From an uncultured Bacillaceae bacterium (GTDB taxonomy: Bacteria > Bacillota > Bacilli > Bacillales > Cytobacillaceae): 17,897 nucleotides of DNA. The DNA lies in NCBI GenBank assembly GCA_937995745.1, contig CALKIU010000097.1:1-17897 (forward strand), in the 5' to 3' direction. Position numbers and translations under genes: made by a program. Below the pieces are notes generated by a model. It did no database searches. It worked only from the letters and a program-made list of their open reading frames with translations, and was not told where the DNA came from. This document shows, piece after piece, positions 1 through 6,866 of this stretch; within the stretch, counting starts at the first letter, position 1; every line of letters starts with the position of its first letter.

Positions 1-87
1 CCCCATGTCCCACCCATATCCCTTTCTGTATAAAATTTTTCCGGTATGGAAAAATATCCATGTAAAAAAGGAGGAGGTATAGTTGTT

Positions 88-525
88 ATGGCATTGATCC
101 CTTATGATCCTTTCCGGCAGTTGGGAAATATGAGAAGGGAGTTTGACAGATTTTTCAGCGATTTCCCGTTTCCTTTTCAAAGCGATACGAATTTCGGCGT
201 TGTCAGGACGGATATTTATGAAACGGATAATGAGATTATCGTTCAATGCGATATTCCCGGATTGGAGAAGAAAGAAGATGTCCACATCGATATTGAAAAC
301 AATACCTTGAACATTAGCGGAACCATCAAACGGGCAAATGAAATCAAGGATGAACGAATGTTTAGAAAGGAGCGCTTTGAAGGACGGTTTCACAGAAGCA
401 TCCCCCTTCCTTCAGCCGTATCCCATGAGGGAGTAAAGGCTTCTTATAAAAACGGCGTTCTTGAAGTGCGGATTCCAAAGTTGGCCAACCATAACCGAAA
501 AAGAATCGAAGTCGATTTTCATTAA
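88..525 (+). CDS. Small heat-shock protein, Hsp20/alpha-crystallin family
   Basis: 145-residue ATP-independent holdase chaperone that would bind unfolding proteins in the cytoplasm. The alpha-crystallin domain spans about residues 38-132: it opens with a TDIYETDNEIIVQCDIPG strand pair and ends in the family hallmark NGVLEVRIPK (122-131). A C-terminal I-x-V (140-142) fits the inter-dimer contact motif. The N-terminal arm is short and rich in Phe and Pro, as in bacterial members. An in-frame ATG lies at 46, but the start at 88 is preferred because AAAGGAGGAGG (67-77) sits at normal distance and MALIPYDPF is a typical Hsp20 N-terminus. A TATAAA at 29-34 may be its -10, but the -35 region is weak. 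No CIRCE or CtsR-type box is visible in the 87 bases available upstream. Two terminators follow at once, so it is probably monocistronic. Confidence 0.93.
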   Translation: MALIPYDPFRQLGNMRREFDRFFSDFPFPFQSDTNFGVVRTDIYETDNEIIVQCDIPGLEKKEDVHIDIENNTLNISGTIKRANEIKDERMFRKERFEGRFHRSIPLPSAVSHEGVKASYKNGVLEVRIPKLANHNRKRIEVDFH

Positions 526-531
526 AAAGGG

Positions 532-567
532 CCGGAGAGAACCGGACGGGCGGTCTCTCCGGTTATT
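532..567 (+). terminator. Hairpin terminator after the hsp20 gene
   Basis: A perfect 9-bp stem, CCGGAGAGA (532-540) with TCTCTCCGG (554-562), begins seven bases after the stop codon. The following tract (TTATTTGC) is only moderately T-rich, so this may be the weaker half of a tandem terminator. Confidence 0.6.
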
Positions 568-574
568 TGCGTTG

Positions 575-612
575 GCGGCGGCACCCTCAGCGGTCCGGCT
601 GCCGCTTTTTTT
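575..612 (+). terminator. Second, U-tailed terminator after the hsp20 gene
   Basis: GCGGC (575-579) pairs with GCCGC (601-605), and ACC (583-585) can pair with GGT (592-594) inside it. Seven T residues follow directly (606-612). An alternative stem AGCGG/CCGCT uses the same T run. Confidence 0.7.
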
Positions 613-712
613 CAACCACCGCTTTAAACCGCAATGCACAGACGTTTTGTGCGAATCATCATCATTTGCGCCTGCGGGTTTTGAGTTAACGAATGTTTGG
701 ATGAAACTGTTA

Positions 713-740
713 TTTGCCGCCGGATATTTTTTGTTATAAT
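713..740 (+). promoter_or_regulatory. Possible sigma-A promoter for the acetyltransferase gene
   Basis: A consensus -10 TATAAT (735-740) lies 16 bases downstream of TTTGCC (713-718). It would leave a leader of about 210 nt before the GNAT start. The rest of the interval 613-955 holds no convincing gene or structure. Confidence 0.4.
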
Positions 741-955
741 TTGTTGGTACGGGATGGGGCCGTTGCGTCACGAAAGCGGTTTTACAATTCTTGCACCCGT
801 CTGCTGGATGGCTGTTTTTTCTAAAAAGCTTGTTCGGGGAATGGGGTTCGTTTTTTTATCGTTTTTGCCAAAAAGTAAAATGATTTGGACAGACGCCGCC
901 AGTTACCGGATGCGGACATTATTTCGTGGAGCGTCGCCGCTCGGGAGGTTTCGTT

Positions 956-1444
956 ATGATGAACATCCGCAATGTAAAAATGGAAGATTTGGAACAATTG
1001 ATTGATATTGAGCACTGTTGTTTCACGAAGGAGGAAGCTGCTTCAAGAGAGGCCTTTGTTCAGCGGATTCGATTGATTCCCGACAGTTTTTTCGTGGCGG
1101 AAAAGGAAGGACGGATTGTGGGTTTAGTTAATGGTCCTGTTATTGCAGAGCCATATATCACAGACGATTTATTCAAAAAAATTCAAGCCAATCCCCCTGT
1201 CGGCGGCCATCAAAGTATTCTGGGGCTGGCTGTTCATCCTGATTATCAAGGACAAGGCATAGGAAAAGCCCTTTTGTTCCGTTTGGAATCGGAAGCCAGG
1301 AACCGGCGCCGCAAAACGGTTACATTGACATGCAAGGAAGAATTGATTTCCTTTTATGAAGCGCTGGGCTACACCAATCAAGGCTTGTCAGGCTCACAGC
1401 ATGCCGGTGTTCATTGGTTTAATATGGTGAAGGAGTTGGGTTAG
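956..1444 (+). CDS. GNAT-family N-acetyltransferase
   Basis: 162-residue acetyl-CoA-dependent N-acetyltransferase of a single GNAT domain. Motif A is clear: LGLAVHPDYQGQGIGKALL (89-107), with the pyrophosphate loop Q-G-Q-G-I-G at 98-103. Motif B follows with SFYEALGYTNQG (132-143). The layout, with a long insertion after the beta-bulge and a CKEELISFYEALGY segment, resembles arylalkylamine (AANAT-like) acetyltransferases, but the substrate cannot be read from the sequence. An in-frame ATG at 926 is possible. The start at 956 (or 959) is preferred because GGGAGG (943-948) is properly spaced and the protein begins MMNIRNVKMEDLEQL, the usual GNAT start. It appears to stand alone, with no clear terminator after it. 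Confidence 0.88.
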   Translation: MMNIRNVKMEDLEQLIDIEHCCFTKEEAASREAFVQRIRLIPDSFFVAEKEGRIVGLVNGPVIAEPYITDDLFKKIQANPPVGGHQSILGLAVHPDYQGQGIGKALLFRLESEARNRRRKTVTLTCKEELISFYEALGYTNQGLSGSQHAGVHWFNMVKELG

Positions 1445-1580
1445 AATAAAGAATTCAAGGTTCTTGTGAGAAAACGCGGGTTATGTGTGTGAGTTATTGC
1501 AAGGTTTTTGACAAAAGTACACCCATAATCGCTGTTTTAAAGGGCTTGTTTTGCTCATTGTCAATTAACTTCCTTGGAAA

Positions 1581-1915
1581 ATAAACATTTTCAGTTCATG
1601 TGGACAAAGCAGTCTGAAAAAAGGTGTTCATTGTCCTCATGAAAGGTGTATAAAGACAAAAAAGCCTGGAAAAAGGAATCTTTGTCCGTCTTCATGAATG
1701 ATTCAGGGAGACAAAAAATGCCTGAAAGAGTCGTTCGTTGTTCTCATGAGCGGTTTATGGAGATAAGGAGGGTCTGAAAAAGTCGTTCGCCGTCCTCATA
1801 AGCGGTTCGTAGAGACAAAGTTAACGCGAAAAAGCCGTTCACTGTCCCCATGAGTGTTCCAGGAAGACCATTCAGTTTAGTAAAAAGGCAGAAGCCGTCC
1901 CCATAATGAATTGAA
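1581..1915. repeat. Degenerate tandem array, about 52-bp period, palindromic core
   Basis: Five 25-bp cores run from GTC(C/T)(T/C)CAT to about ATGGAGAC and start at 1633, 1688, 1740, 1792 and 1844 (spacing 55, 52, 52, 52). A truncated sixth starts at 1897. A decayed unit ends at 1605, exactly 52 bp before the end of the first full core. Within each core GTCCTCAT can pair imperfectly with ATGGAGAC, giving a hairpin with a loop of about 9 bases. Cores are joined by a semi-conserved A-rich linker containing GCCTGAAAAAG followed by TCGTTC-like bases. No ORF spans the array. It could be a chromosomal intergenic minisatellite, a multi-hairpin RNA or a protein-binding array. The sequence does not decide. 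Confidence 0.8.
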
Positions 1916-2312
1916 AAAACAAAATCGCCGGGAAAAACGTCGGTTTTGCCTCCCGAATTTCCACAATACGCAAAAATGCGGCATGATAAAATGAAAAGGA
2001 CTCTTTACTACCGAAAAGCTATGTAATATTTTCCTAGTTCAAAAGTTTTCAAGAACTGTATTCACCAACCTTGGATTTCATTTGAAATAAATGCACACTC
2101 ACAAATCATCCCCACCTCGCCAATCACCGCGTAAAGAAAAAAGACGAATGTATAAAATCTTACTCTTACACAAGTTTTCCATATCACGGTTTCTCTGTAT
2201 GCTTTTTGATGTTATTTTATCCCCTGCTGCCAAGCAGGACACAAAATCATCCGTTGTTCTTTGCAATAAGGGAAAAATTTCTTTTTTTATTAGTAGTTTG
2301 CCCTTTTCTCTG
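1916..2312. other. Gene-free leader region upstream of the IclR gene
   Basis: No convincing gene lies here. Two inverted repeats are visible. At 1929-1955, CGGGA and AAAAC pair with GTTTT and TCCCG around a short loop with a 3-base bulge. At 2223-2238, CCTGCT pairs perfectly with AGCAGG. Neither is followed by a T run on the + strand. A GGAAAAATTTC motif (2271-2281) resembles the centre of the palindrome at 4691-4715. No well-spaced sigma-A promoter was found. Confidence 0.5.
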
Positions 2313-2333
2313 CTACTATAAATTTGGTAGTAG
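2313..2333. promoter_or_regulatory. Inverted repeat just upstream of the IclR gene, possible autoregulatory site
   Basis: CTACTA (2313-2318) is mirrored by TAGTAG (2328-2333), with another TAGTAG at 2291-2296. The repeat overlaps a TATAAA (2317-2322) that could be a -10 element and lies about 20 bases before the start codon. That is where a self-repressing regulator might bind. The role is inferred from position only. Confidence 0.4.
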
Positions 2334-2354
2334 GGATGTAAGGGGGATGCTGTC

Positions 2355-3122
2355 TTGGCTGCAGAAGAAATGAAAAGCAGAGGAATTCAGTCCATTGAAA
2401 CCGGAGTGCAAATTTTAAAGATTATAGCGGAGGCAGATAAGCCGCTTTCCATCTCGGAAATTGCGAAAATGTTGCAAACTTCCAAAAGCAAATTGCATCG
2501 TTATTTAGTCAGTTTTACGAAAACCGGAATTCTTGACAAAAGTCCGGATGCCAAATATACGCTGGGGACGGAACTCATCAGGCTGGGATTGAAGGCTTCC
2601 CAAAAATTAAGAATCACGGAAATCGCCGCTCCCCATTTAATTGAATTAAAGGAGAAACTGAATGAGACGGCGGCGTTGGCGATATGGGGAGAAAACGGCC
2701 CGTTTTTTGCCAGTTGGGAGCAAAGCAATTATCCGGTGAATATCGGCATCAAAGTGGCCACTGAAATCCGGATTACCACGAGTGCCACCGGATTGATTTT
2801 TGCCGCTTATCTTCCTGCAGAAGTAACGAAAAAATTAATTGAACAAGAGTTGACGAAAAATCCGTCAGCAGAAGAAAATTTCCTGCAGGGTGTCGAGTTT
2901 GTGAAAAAACATCAATATGCTTATGTTCAAGGAACTCTTCTTCCGGGAATAAACGGCATTTCGGCTCCGGTTTTCGATATGAACAATCAATTGGCTGCCG
3001 CCCTGACTTTGGTCGGTTTGGAAACCACATTGGATGTCCGCGAATCATCCGAAGAGGTCCGGTTATTAAAAGAAAAAGCCCGCCTCATTTCAGAATCACT
3101 CGGTTGGCAGGGCAGGTTTTAG
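2355..3122 (+). CDS. IclR-family transcriptional regulator
   Basis: 255-residue DNA-binding regulator. The N-terminal winged helix-turn-helix covers about residues 11-75 (SIETGVQILKIIAEADKPLS, then ISEIAKMLQTSKSKLHRYL as the recognition unit and a wing at DKSPDAKYTLGTEL). The C-terminal effector-binding domain spans about 85-250 and contains family-like stretches such as TSATGLIFAAYLP and GINGISAPVFD. The start is TTG at 2355, with AGGGGG (2341-2346) at good spacing. The next in-frame ATG, at 2370, has no better site. It converges with the monooxygenase gene and lies near a carrier of the aromatic-acid/H+ symport type, a usual setting for IclR proteins controlling aromatic or organic acid catabolism. 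Whether it activates or represses, and which ligand it binds, are unknown. Confidence 0.93.
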   Translation: MAAEEMKSRGIQSIETGVQILKIIAEADKPLSISEIAKMLQTSKSKLHRYLVSFTKTGILDKSPDAKYTLGTELIRLGLKASQKLRITEIAAPHLIELKEKLNETAALAIWGENGPFFASWEQSNYPVNIGIKVATEIRITTSATGLIFAAYLPAEVTKKLIEQELTKNPSAEENFLQGVEFVKKHQYAYVQGTLLPGINGISAPVFDMNNQLAAALTLVGLETTLDVRESSEEVRLLKEKARLISESLGWQGRF

Positions 3123-3146
3123 AATTCGGGTAAAAAAGTCTGACAT

Positions 3147-3178
3147 CCCTCCAGCTTGAAAAGGGGTCAACCGGAGGG
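3147..3178. other. Hairpin immediately after the IclR gene
   Basis: CCCTCC (3147-3152) pairs with GGAGGG (3173-3178), and inside it TTGA (3156-3159) pairs with TCAA (3167-3170). The stem is stable but lacks a T run on the + strand, so it may protect the 3' end rather than terminate. The rest of 3179-3424 is AT-rich and shows nothing recognisable. Confidence 0.4.
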
Positions 3179-3424
3179 CAAAAAAGCTTAAAATCGCGCC
3201 GGTATTACCGGGGTCGGCCGGCATGCAAAAAGAGGCGCACTTTTACAGCTGTCAGCGGCCATTTTAAAACGGCTGCATATTAATAATAATGAAAATTTTT
3301 AAAAGACATATTTTTTAATGAATAAAATTTGCTTGCGAACCGGCCAGGCTGCCTGTTGAGACTTATAAATCGCATCAAGCGTTCAGGCCCATAGCGTGGC
3401 TTATTTATTCAAAATATTCAGACG

Positions 3425-3451
3425 AAAAACCCGCCATTTGGCGGGTTTTTT
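3425..3451. terminator. Bidirectional terminator between convergent genes
   Basis: An 11-bp stem, AAAAACCCGCC (3425-3435) with GGCGGGTTTTT (3440-3450), closes a 4-base ATTT loop. T6 follows on the + strand, and the A run gives a U tail in the other direction. It can serve both the IclR gene and the oppositely transcribed monooxygenase gene. Confidence 0.9.
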
Positions 3452-3520
3452 CTTCCCTTTATGCTTTCTGATCGTGCTGGAGACTGAATGAAAGAATTGC
3501 ATGCGGTTCTTGATGTGCGG

Positions 3521-4588
3521 TTAATTGACCGCGAATTCCTGATTGAAATGGGGCAGTACATATTTTGCCACCCGTTCCATTTGCTCCAGGGTTTCCCGGT
3601 GGGACAAGCCGCCGAAATCTATATAGAGGATCACTTCGTCGATTCCGGCTTTTTCGACATTTTTCAGCTTTTCTGTCACATATTCATGATCGCCGACAAT
3701 GATGCTCTTATCGCTCAAGTCGCTCGTTGTCATCGCTTTCAGCTTTTCAACGATTTCCGCGAAATACCGGATATTAGGCGGCGCTTTTGAAGGATCGGAC
3801 GGGAATGCCGGCACCAGACCGGTAAAGTATTTCAACATTCTCCGTTTTGCTCTTTCTGTTTCTTCTTTCGATTCCGTGATGCAGACAAAATAGGAACAGC
3901 TTGCTTTTTTGCCTGTATAGCCGTGTTGCTTGGAGAGGGTATGGAACGTATTGATGGCATTTTCCATTGTGCCGAACACCATATTGGCGGCAAAAGGCGC
4001 AAAGATGACGTTTTCGCCGATTTCCGCCGCCTTTTCAATGGTCGGTCTGCTGAAAGCGGCTACATAGATGGGCAGTTCTTTTTGGACGGGTTTCGGCGTC
4101 AATTCAACTTCCGGAAAGTTGAAAAATTCTCCCTTATGGGAAATTCTCCCGTACTTCCATGCCTTTTGGATGATCTCCAAACCTTCGAAAAAGATTTCCC
4201 GGCTTTTATAAAAATTGATTTCAAACACATCATATTCGCGCTTGTCATATCCCCGTCCGGCTGCAAAAATGGCCCTGCCGTTGCTTAACAGGTCGAGTAG
4301 CGCATATTCTTCGGCCAATCTGATCGGATGGCTGGCGGGAAGCAAAACCACACCCGGAGCCAGTTTAATTCGTTTTGTTTTTGCCGCAACATGAGAGAGA
4401 AGCATGGCGGGCGAAGGCAGGACGCCCAATGCGCTGAAGTGATGTTCCGGAACCCAAACAGAGTTAAAACCGAGTTCTTCCGCATAAACACATTGTTCAG
4501 CCAAATCCAAAATCATTTGATTCGGGTCTTTTCTTGTGTCCCCGTATTCGACCGGATTATCCGTCAATGTAAAATAACCAATTTTCAT
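3521..4588 (-). CDS. Luciferase-like (LLM class) flavin-dependent monooxygenase
   Basis: 355-residue protein of the bacterial luciferase-like fold. These TIM-barrel enzymes use reduced flavin and O2 to oxidise organic substrates. Family signatures are WVPEHHF (45-51), LLPASHPIRLAEE (82-94) and the GRAIFAAGRGYDKREYDVF region (104-122) near the flavin pocket. Length matches a single luciferase-alpha-like chain. On the minus strand GGAGG lies just before the ATG at 4588, a strong start. No flavin reductase is encoded in the window, so reduced flavin must come from elsewhere. It is transcribed divergently from an AAHS-type carrier and convergently with the IclR gene, so it probably oxidises the compound that the carrier imports. 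The substrate cannot be named. An F420-dependent relative is less likely given the Bacillales-like setting. Confidence 0.9.
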   Translation of the reverse strand: MKIGYFTLTDNPVEYGDTRKDPNQMILDLAEQCVYAEELGFNSVWVPEHHFSALGVLPSPAMLLSHVAAKTKRIKLAPGVVLLPASHPIRLAEEYALLDLLSNGRAIFAAGRGYDKREYDVFEINFYKSREIFFEGLEIIQKAWKYGRISHKGEFFNFPEVELTPKPVQKELPIYVAAFSRPTIEKAAEIGENVIFAPFAANMVFGTMENAINTFHTLSKQHGYTGKKASCSYFVCITESKEETERAKRRMLKYFTGLVPAFPSDPSKAPPNIRYFAEIVEKLKAMTTSDLSDKSIIVGDHEYVTEKLKNVEKAGIDEVILYIDFGGLSHRETLEQMERVAKYVLPHFNQEFAVN

Positions 4589-4660
4589 TTTCCTCCACCT
4601 CTTTGTCCGATAATGTTCGCAATCGGTAAACCATATTCACCACTGGTTTATTTTACCACG

Positions 4661-4689
4661 ATCATACAGGAAATGGGTAAATTTGTAAA
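4661..4689 (-). promoter_or_regulatory. Sigma-A promoter for the monooxygenase gene
   Basis: Read on the minus strand: TTTACA (4689-4684), a 17-base spacer, then TATGAT (4666-4661). Both hexamers are 5/6 matches with ideal spacing. The expected leader is about 65 nt. Confidence 0.72.
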
Positions 4690-4690
4690 T

Positions 4691-4715
4691 AATTTTTAGG
4701 AAATTTCTAAAAATT
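4691..4715. promoter_or_regulatory. 25-bp near-perfect palindrome, candidate IclR operator
   Basis: The arms AATTTTTAG and CTAAAAATT flank a core GAAATTT-like centre. Eleven of twelve symmetrical base pairs match. It abuts the minus-strand -35 (4684-4689) and ends 12 bases before the plus-strand -35 (4728-4733), placing it between two divergent promoters. A dimeric regulator bound here could control both genes. The nearby IclR-family protein is the obvious candidate, by inference. Confidence 0.7.
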
Positions 4716-4727
4716 AACAAAAGTTTA

Positions 4728-4756
4728 TTTACACGGTCATGATTTTTATTTATCAT
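4728..4756 (+). promoter_or_regulatory. Sigma-A promoter for the MFS carrier gene
   Basis: TTTACA (4728-4733), a 17-base spacer, then TATCAT (4751-4756). A perfect inverted repeat CATGAT/ATCATG (4738-4743 and 4752-4757) fills the spacer and -10, and could be a second regulator site. The resulting leader is about 220 nt long. Confidence 0.7.
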
Positions 4757-4890
4757 GTATTACAAGTAAAGACTGTACACATAGTGTTAATTATGTTTAT
4801 TTTTTGCGAACGGAGAAAAAAGAACATTGGTTGAAAAGGGAAACGCTTTTTGTGCGGCCGGGCCGGGCGGGCCTGCCGATATAAGGAGGG

Positions 4891-4998
4891 ATGACCTGTA
4901 ACGTATATAAAAAAATACATGTGAAGGTATGGAACGTGTGCACTTGCGGGCATTGGGAGAAACGAATCAAACAGGGGGAAGGAAATGAGTGCCATTGA
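4891..4998 (+). other. Possible 35-codon upstream ORF overlapping the MFS start
   Basis: ATG at 4891 opens a 35-codon frame ending in TGA at 4996-4998, 14 bases inside the MFS gene. A very strong Shine-Dalgarno sequence TAAGGAGGG (4882-4890) directly abuts the ATG, closer than normal. The predicted peptide is basic and contains a C-T-C-G-H run. A GC-rich stretch (4855-4878) in an otherwise AT-rich leader lies just before the ribosome site. This could be a leader peptide with translational coupling, or an incidental frame. Confidence 0.25.
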
Positions 4999-6334
4999 TT
5001 TGCAGAGGGTCATTGATGGGGCGAAATTTAACCGCTTTCATGGATTGATTGTTTTTTGGTGCGCGTTTGTGATTATTTTTGACGGTTATGATCTTGTTAT
5101 TTACGGCACTGTTCTACCTCAGTTGATGAATGAATGGGGCATGACTCCGGCTGAGGTAGGGTCTTTGGGAAGCGTCGCGCTCATTGGAATGATGATTGGA
5201 TCGTTCATATTCGGTCCCCTCGCAGACAAAGTCGGCAGAAAGAATGTTATTTTGTTTTGCCTCGCCTTATTTAGCTTTTTTACCGGCATTATCGGTTTTT
5301 CAACAAACACGATGCAATTTGCCGTCTACCGTTTTATCAGCGGCCTGGGTTTGGGCGGTGTGATGCCCAACGCGATTGCACTGGTCACCGAATATGCTCC
5401 CAAAAAGCTTAAAAGCACGCTTGTATCCATTATGTTCAGCGGATACTCTGCGGGAGGGGTCATGGCCGCCGCGCTGGGATTATTGCTTATAGAGCCGTTC
5501 GGATGGAGAGCGTTGTTTTTCATAGGAGCGCTTCCGCTGCTGGTTCTTCCCTTCATGTATAAAACATTGCCGGAATCGCCGAATTATCTGTTAATAAATA
5601 ACAAACAGGAGAAAATCGGAACAATTTTAACAAAAATTGAGCCCGCGTTTTCCGGCCGGAATGATTTTGTCTTCAAGCAGCCCGGCCATATTGAACGGGG
5701 CGTGCCGGTGGTGCAGCTTTTCAAAAATGGACGGGCCGGTAGCACGCTTCTTCTGTGGGTTGCTTTCTTCATGTGTTTGTTGATGATTTACGGCCTTAAT
5801 ACTTGGCTGCCGAAATTGTTTGACGGCGCCGGGCTTCCGGTCTCCGGTTTGGTATTTTTGCTCGCCATGAATCTCGGCGCCATTTTCGGCGCCATATTTG
5901 GCGGCAAATGGGCCGATATGTGGAGACCGAAACCGGTATTGTTAATTTTCTTTCTGACTGCCGCAGCTTCTTTGGCTTTGCTTGGGCTTGTAAAAAATTT
6001 GTTTTTACTCTATGTCTTGGTGGCCATTGCCGGGGCGACGACGATCGGCACTCAAATCATCTCCAATGCCTACACATCCCAGTATTACCCGGCGGAAATG
6101 CGTTCCAGCGGAGTCGGCTGGGCCCTCGGAGTCGGAAGGCTGTGTGCCATCGCCGGTCCGATTATCGGCGGGATTGCCCTTTCGTTCAGTCTGCCCTTTT
6201 ATCAAAACTTTCTCGTCTTTGCCATTCCCGGCCTCGTCGGGGCAGCGGCTATGCTGTTTGTCCAAGAGAAGCACGCCCATTTCTTTGTCGAAGCAAAATT
6301 CCGTGTCAGGGTCAAGGAGAACATCGAGGTGTAA
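4985..6334 (+). CDS. MFS carrier, aromatic acid:H+ symporter (AAHS) type
   Basis: 449-residue integral membrane carrier with about 12 predicted transmembrane helices. The first helix carries the AAHS-type motif FDGYDLVIYGTVLP (32-45, with the paired Asp residues 33 and 36). The cytoplasmic loop 2-3 carries the MFS signature GPLADKVGRKN (77-87). The R-F-I-S-G-L-G-L-G-G segment follows in helix 4. Family members import benzoate, 4-hydroxybenzoate, protocatechuate, vanillate or related acids by proton symport. Which acid applies here cannot be told. The ATG at 4985 is preceded by AGGGGGAAGG. It is transcribed from a promoter divergent from the luciferase-like monooxygenase gene, with a shared palindrome between them, so the two are probably co-regulated. 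A terminator follows. Confidence 0.92.
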   Translation: MSAIDLQRVIDGAKFNRFHGLIVFWCAFVIIFDGYDLVIYGTVLPQLMNEWGMTPAEVGSLGSVALIGMMIGSFIFGPLADKVGRKNVILFCLALFSFFTGIIGFSTNTMQFAVYRFISGLGLGGVMPNAIALVTEYAPKKLKSTLVSIMFSGYSAGGVMAAALGLLLIEPFGWRALFFIGALPLLVLPFMYKTLPESPNYLLINNKQEKIGTILTKIEPAFSGRNDFVFKQPGHIERGVPVVQLFKNGRAGSTLLLWVAFFMCLLMIYGLNTWLPKLFDGAGLPVSGLVFLLAMNLGAIFGAIFGGKWADMWRPKPVLLIFFLTAAASLALLGLVKNLFLLYVLVAIAGATTIGTQIISNAYTSQYYPAEMRSSGVGWALGVGRLCAIAGPIIGGIALSFSLPFYQNFLVFAIPGLVGAAAMLFVQEKHAHFFVEAKFRVRVKENIEV

Positions 6335-6415
6335 ATCCGGTGATGGAGCCGATTTAGGGGCAGGTAGAATGTATTTCATCAAGGGCGGTCCGCGGGTGCT
6401 CAACTCCACATCCAG

Positions 6416-6435
6416 CGGGCGCGGCCCGTTTTTTT
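6416..6435 (+). terminator. Terminator after the MFS gene
   Basis: The 5-bp GC stem CGGGC (6416-6420) with GCCCG (6424-6428) has a GCG loop and is followed by seven T residues (6429-6435). It lies 80 bases after the stop codon. Confidence 0.8.
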
Positions 6436-6477
6436 CTTGGCCCCGGTGAATAAGGTGACTAACGTTAAAATCTGCTC

Positions 6478-6506
6478 TTGACCTATTTTGTCTGCCTGTG
6501 TAATAT
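6478..6506 (+). promoter_or_regulatory. Promoter of the DUF485-symporter-LytST operon
   Basis: TTGACC (6478-6483), a 17-base spacer, then TAATAT (6501-6506). A TATAAT at 6516-6521 is an alternative -10 but has a poor -35. Single LytTR-like half-sites at 6461-6469 (AACGTTAAA) and 6508-6516 (TTAGTTAAT) are each close to the consensus but are not spaced as a direct-repeat pair. Confidence 0.6.
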
Positions 6507-6590
6507 TTTAGTTAATATAATTTTCGGTATATTCTGAAATTAAATCCAAAGAGACAAGCTGTTTTGCGGGCACGGGGGAAGGGATGACGG

Positions 6591-6866
6591 ATGGAGAAAC
6601 GGATTTCCGCATTTATGAGGAGAAAAAAACGGTTCATCTGCATTTTCTCGGCGGCAGCGTTCATCTTTTATTTTTCCCTCCCTTTATCATTGATTTTCTT
6701 TCCGGATGCAATGAACCGGCCGGGCGTCGTATTCGGGATGCCTTGGGCATGGGTGTATGCCCTTTTGCAGTTCCCGGCGATTTGGTTTTTAGTTTCGTTC
6801 TATCATTTTAAAGTCCGGCAACTGGAACGGATATTGGAAGGAATCAATGAGGAGGGGGAAAGGTGA
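6591..6866 (+). CDS. DUF485 small membrane protein (symporter partner)
   Basis: 91-residue protein with a basic N-terminus and two hydrophobic helices, about 16-38 and 52-72, separated by a short loop with an MPWAWVYALLQFP stretch typical of DUF485. The C-terminus is charged. DUF485 genes are commonly found next to ActP-like sodium/solute symporters (yjcH-actP in E. coli; ywcB-ywcA in B. subtilis), and the products are presumed accessory to transport. The ATG at 6591 has GGGGGAAGGG (6574-6583) at good spacing. An ATG at 6584 opens a different frame without family similarity. The stop overlaps the GTG start of the symporter by four bases, so translation is coupled. It is shorter than the second DUF485 protein here (112 residues) because it lacks the soluble N-terminal extension. 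Confidence 0.85.
   Translation: MEKRISAFMRRKKRFICIFSAAAFIFYFSLPLSLIFFPDAMNRPGVVFGMPWAWVYALLQFPAIWFLVSFYHFKVRQLERILEGINEEGER

Noticed and set aside
1..87. CIRCE or CtsR operator before the small heat-shock gene
   Set aside because: No TTAGCACTC/GAGTGCTAA or GGTCAAA heptad repeat is visible; the upstream region is truncated by the window edge.
1581..1915. CRISPR array
   Set aside because: Both the core and linker are partly conserved and degenerate between units, so there are no identical repeats with unique spacers, and no cas genes are present.
2091..2321. 76-codon frame upstream of the IclR gene
   Set aside because: No Shine-Dalgarno sequence, ends in a T-rich tract containing the IclR control region, and shows no recognisable protein pattern.
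4838..4851. Possible catabolite-response (cre) site in the MFS leader
   Set aside because: The central AAACG is present but three or four consensus positions of TGWAANCGNTNWCA fail, so it is too weak to claim.
6461..6516. LytTR-like half-sites AACGTTAAA and TTAGTTAAT near the first operon promoter
   Set aside because: Each matches eight of nine positions, but they are 47 bases apart instead of about 21, and such half-sites are common by chance in AT-rich DNA. Autoregulation remains possible but is not supported.
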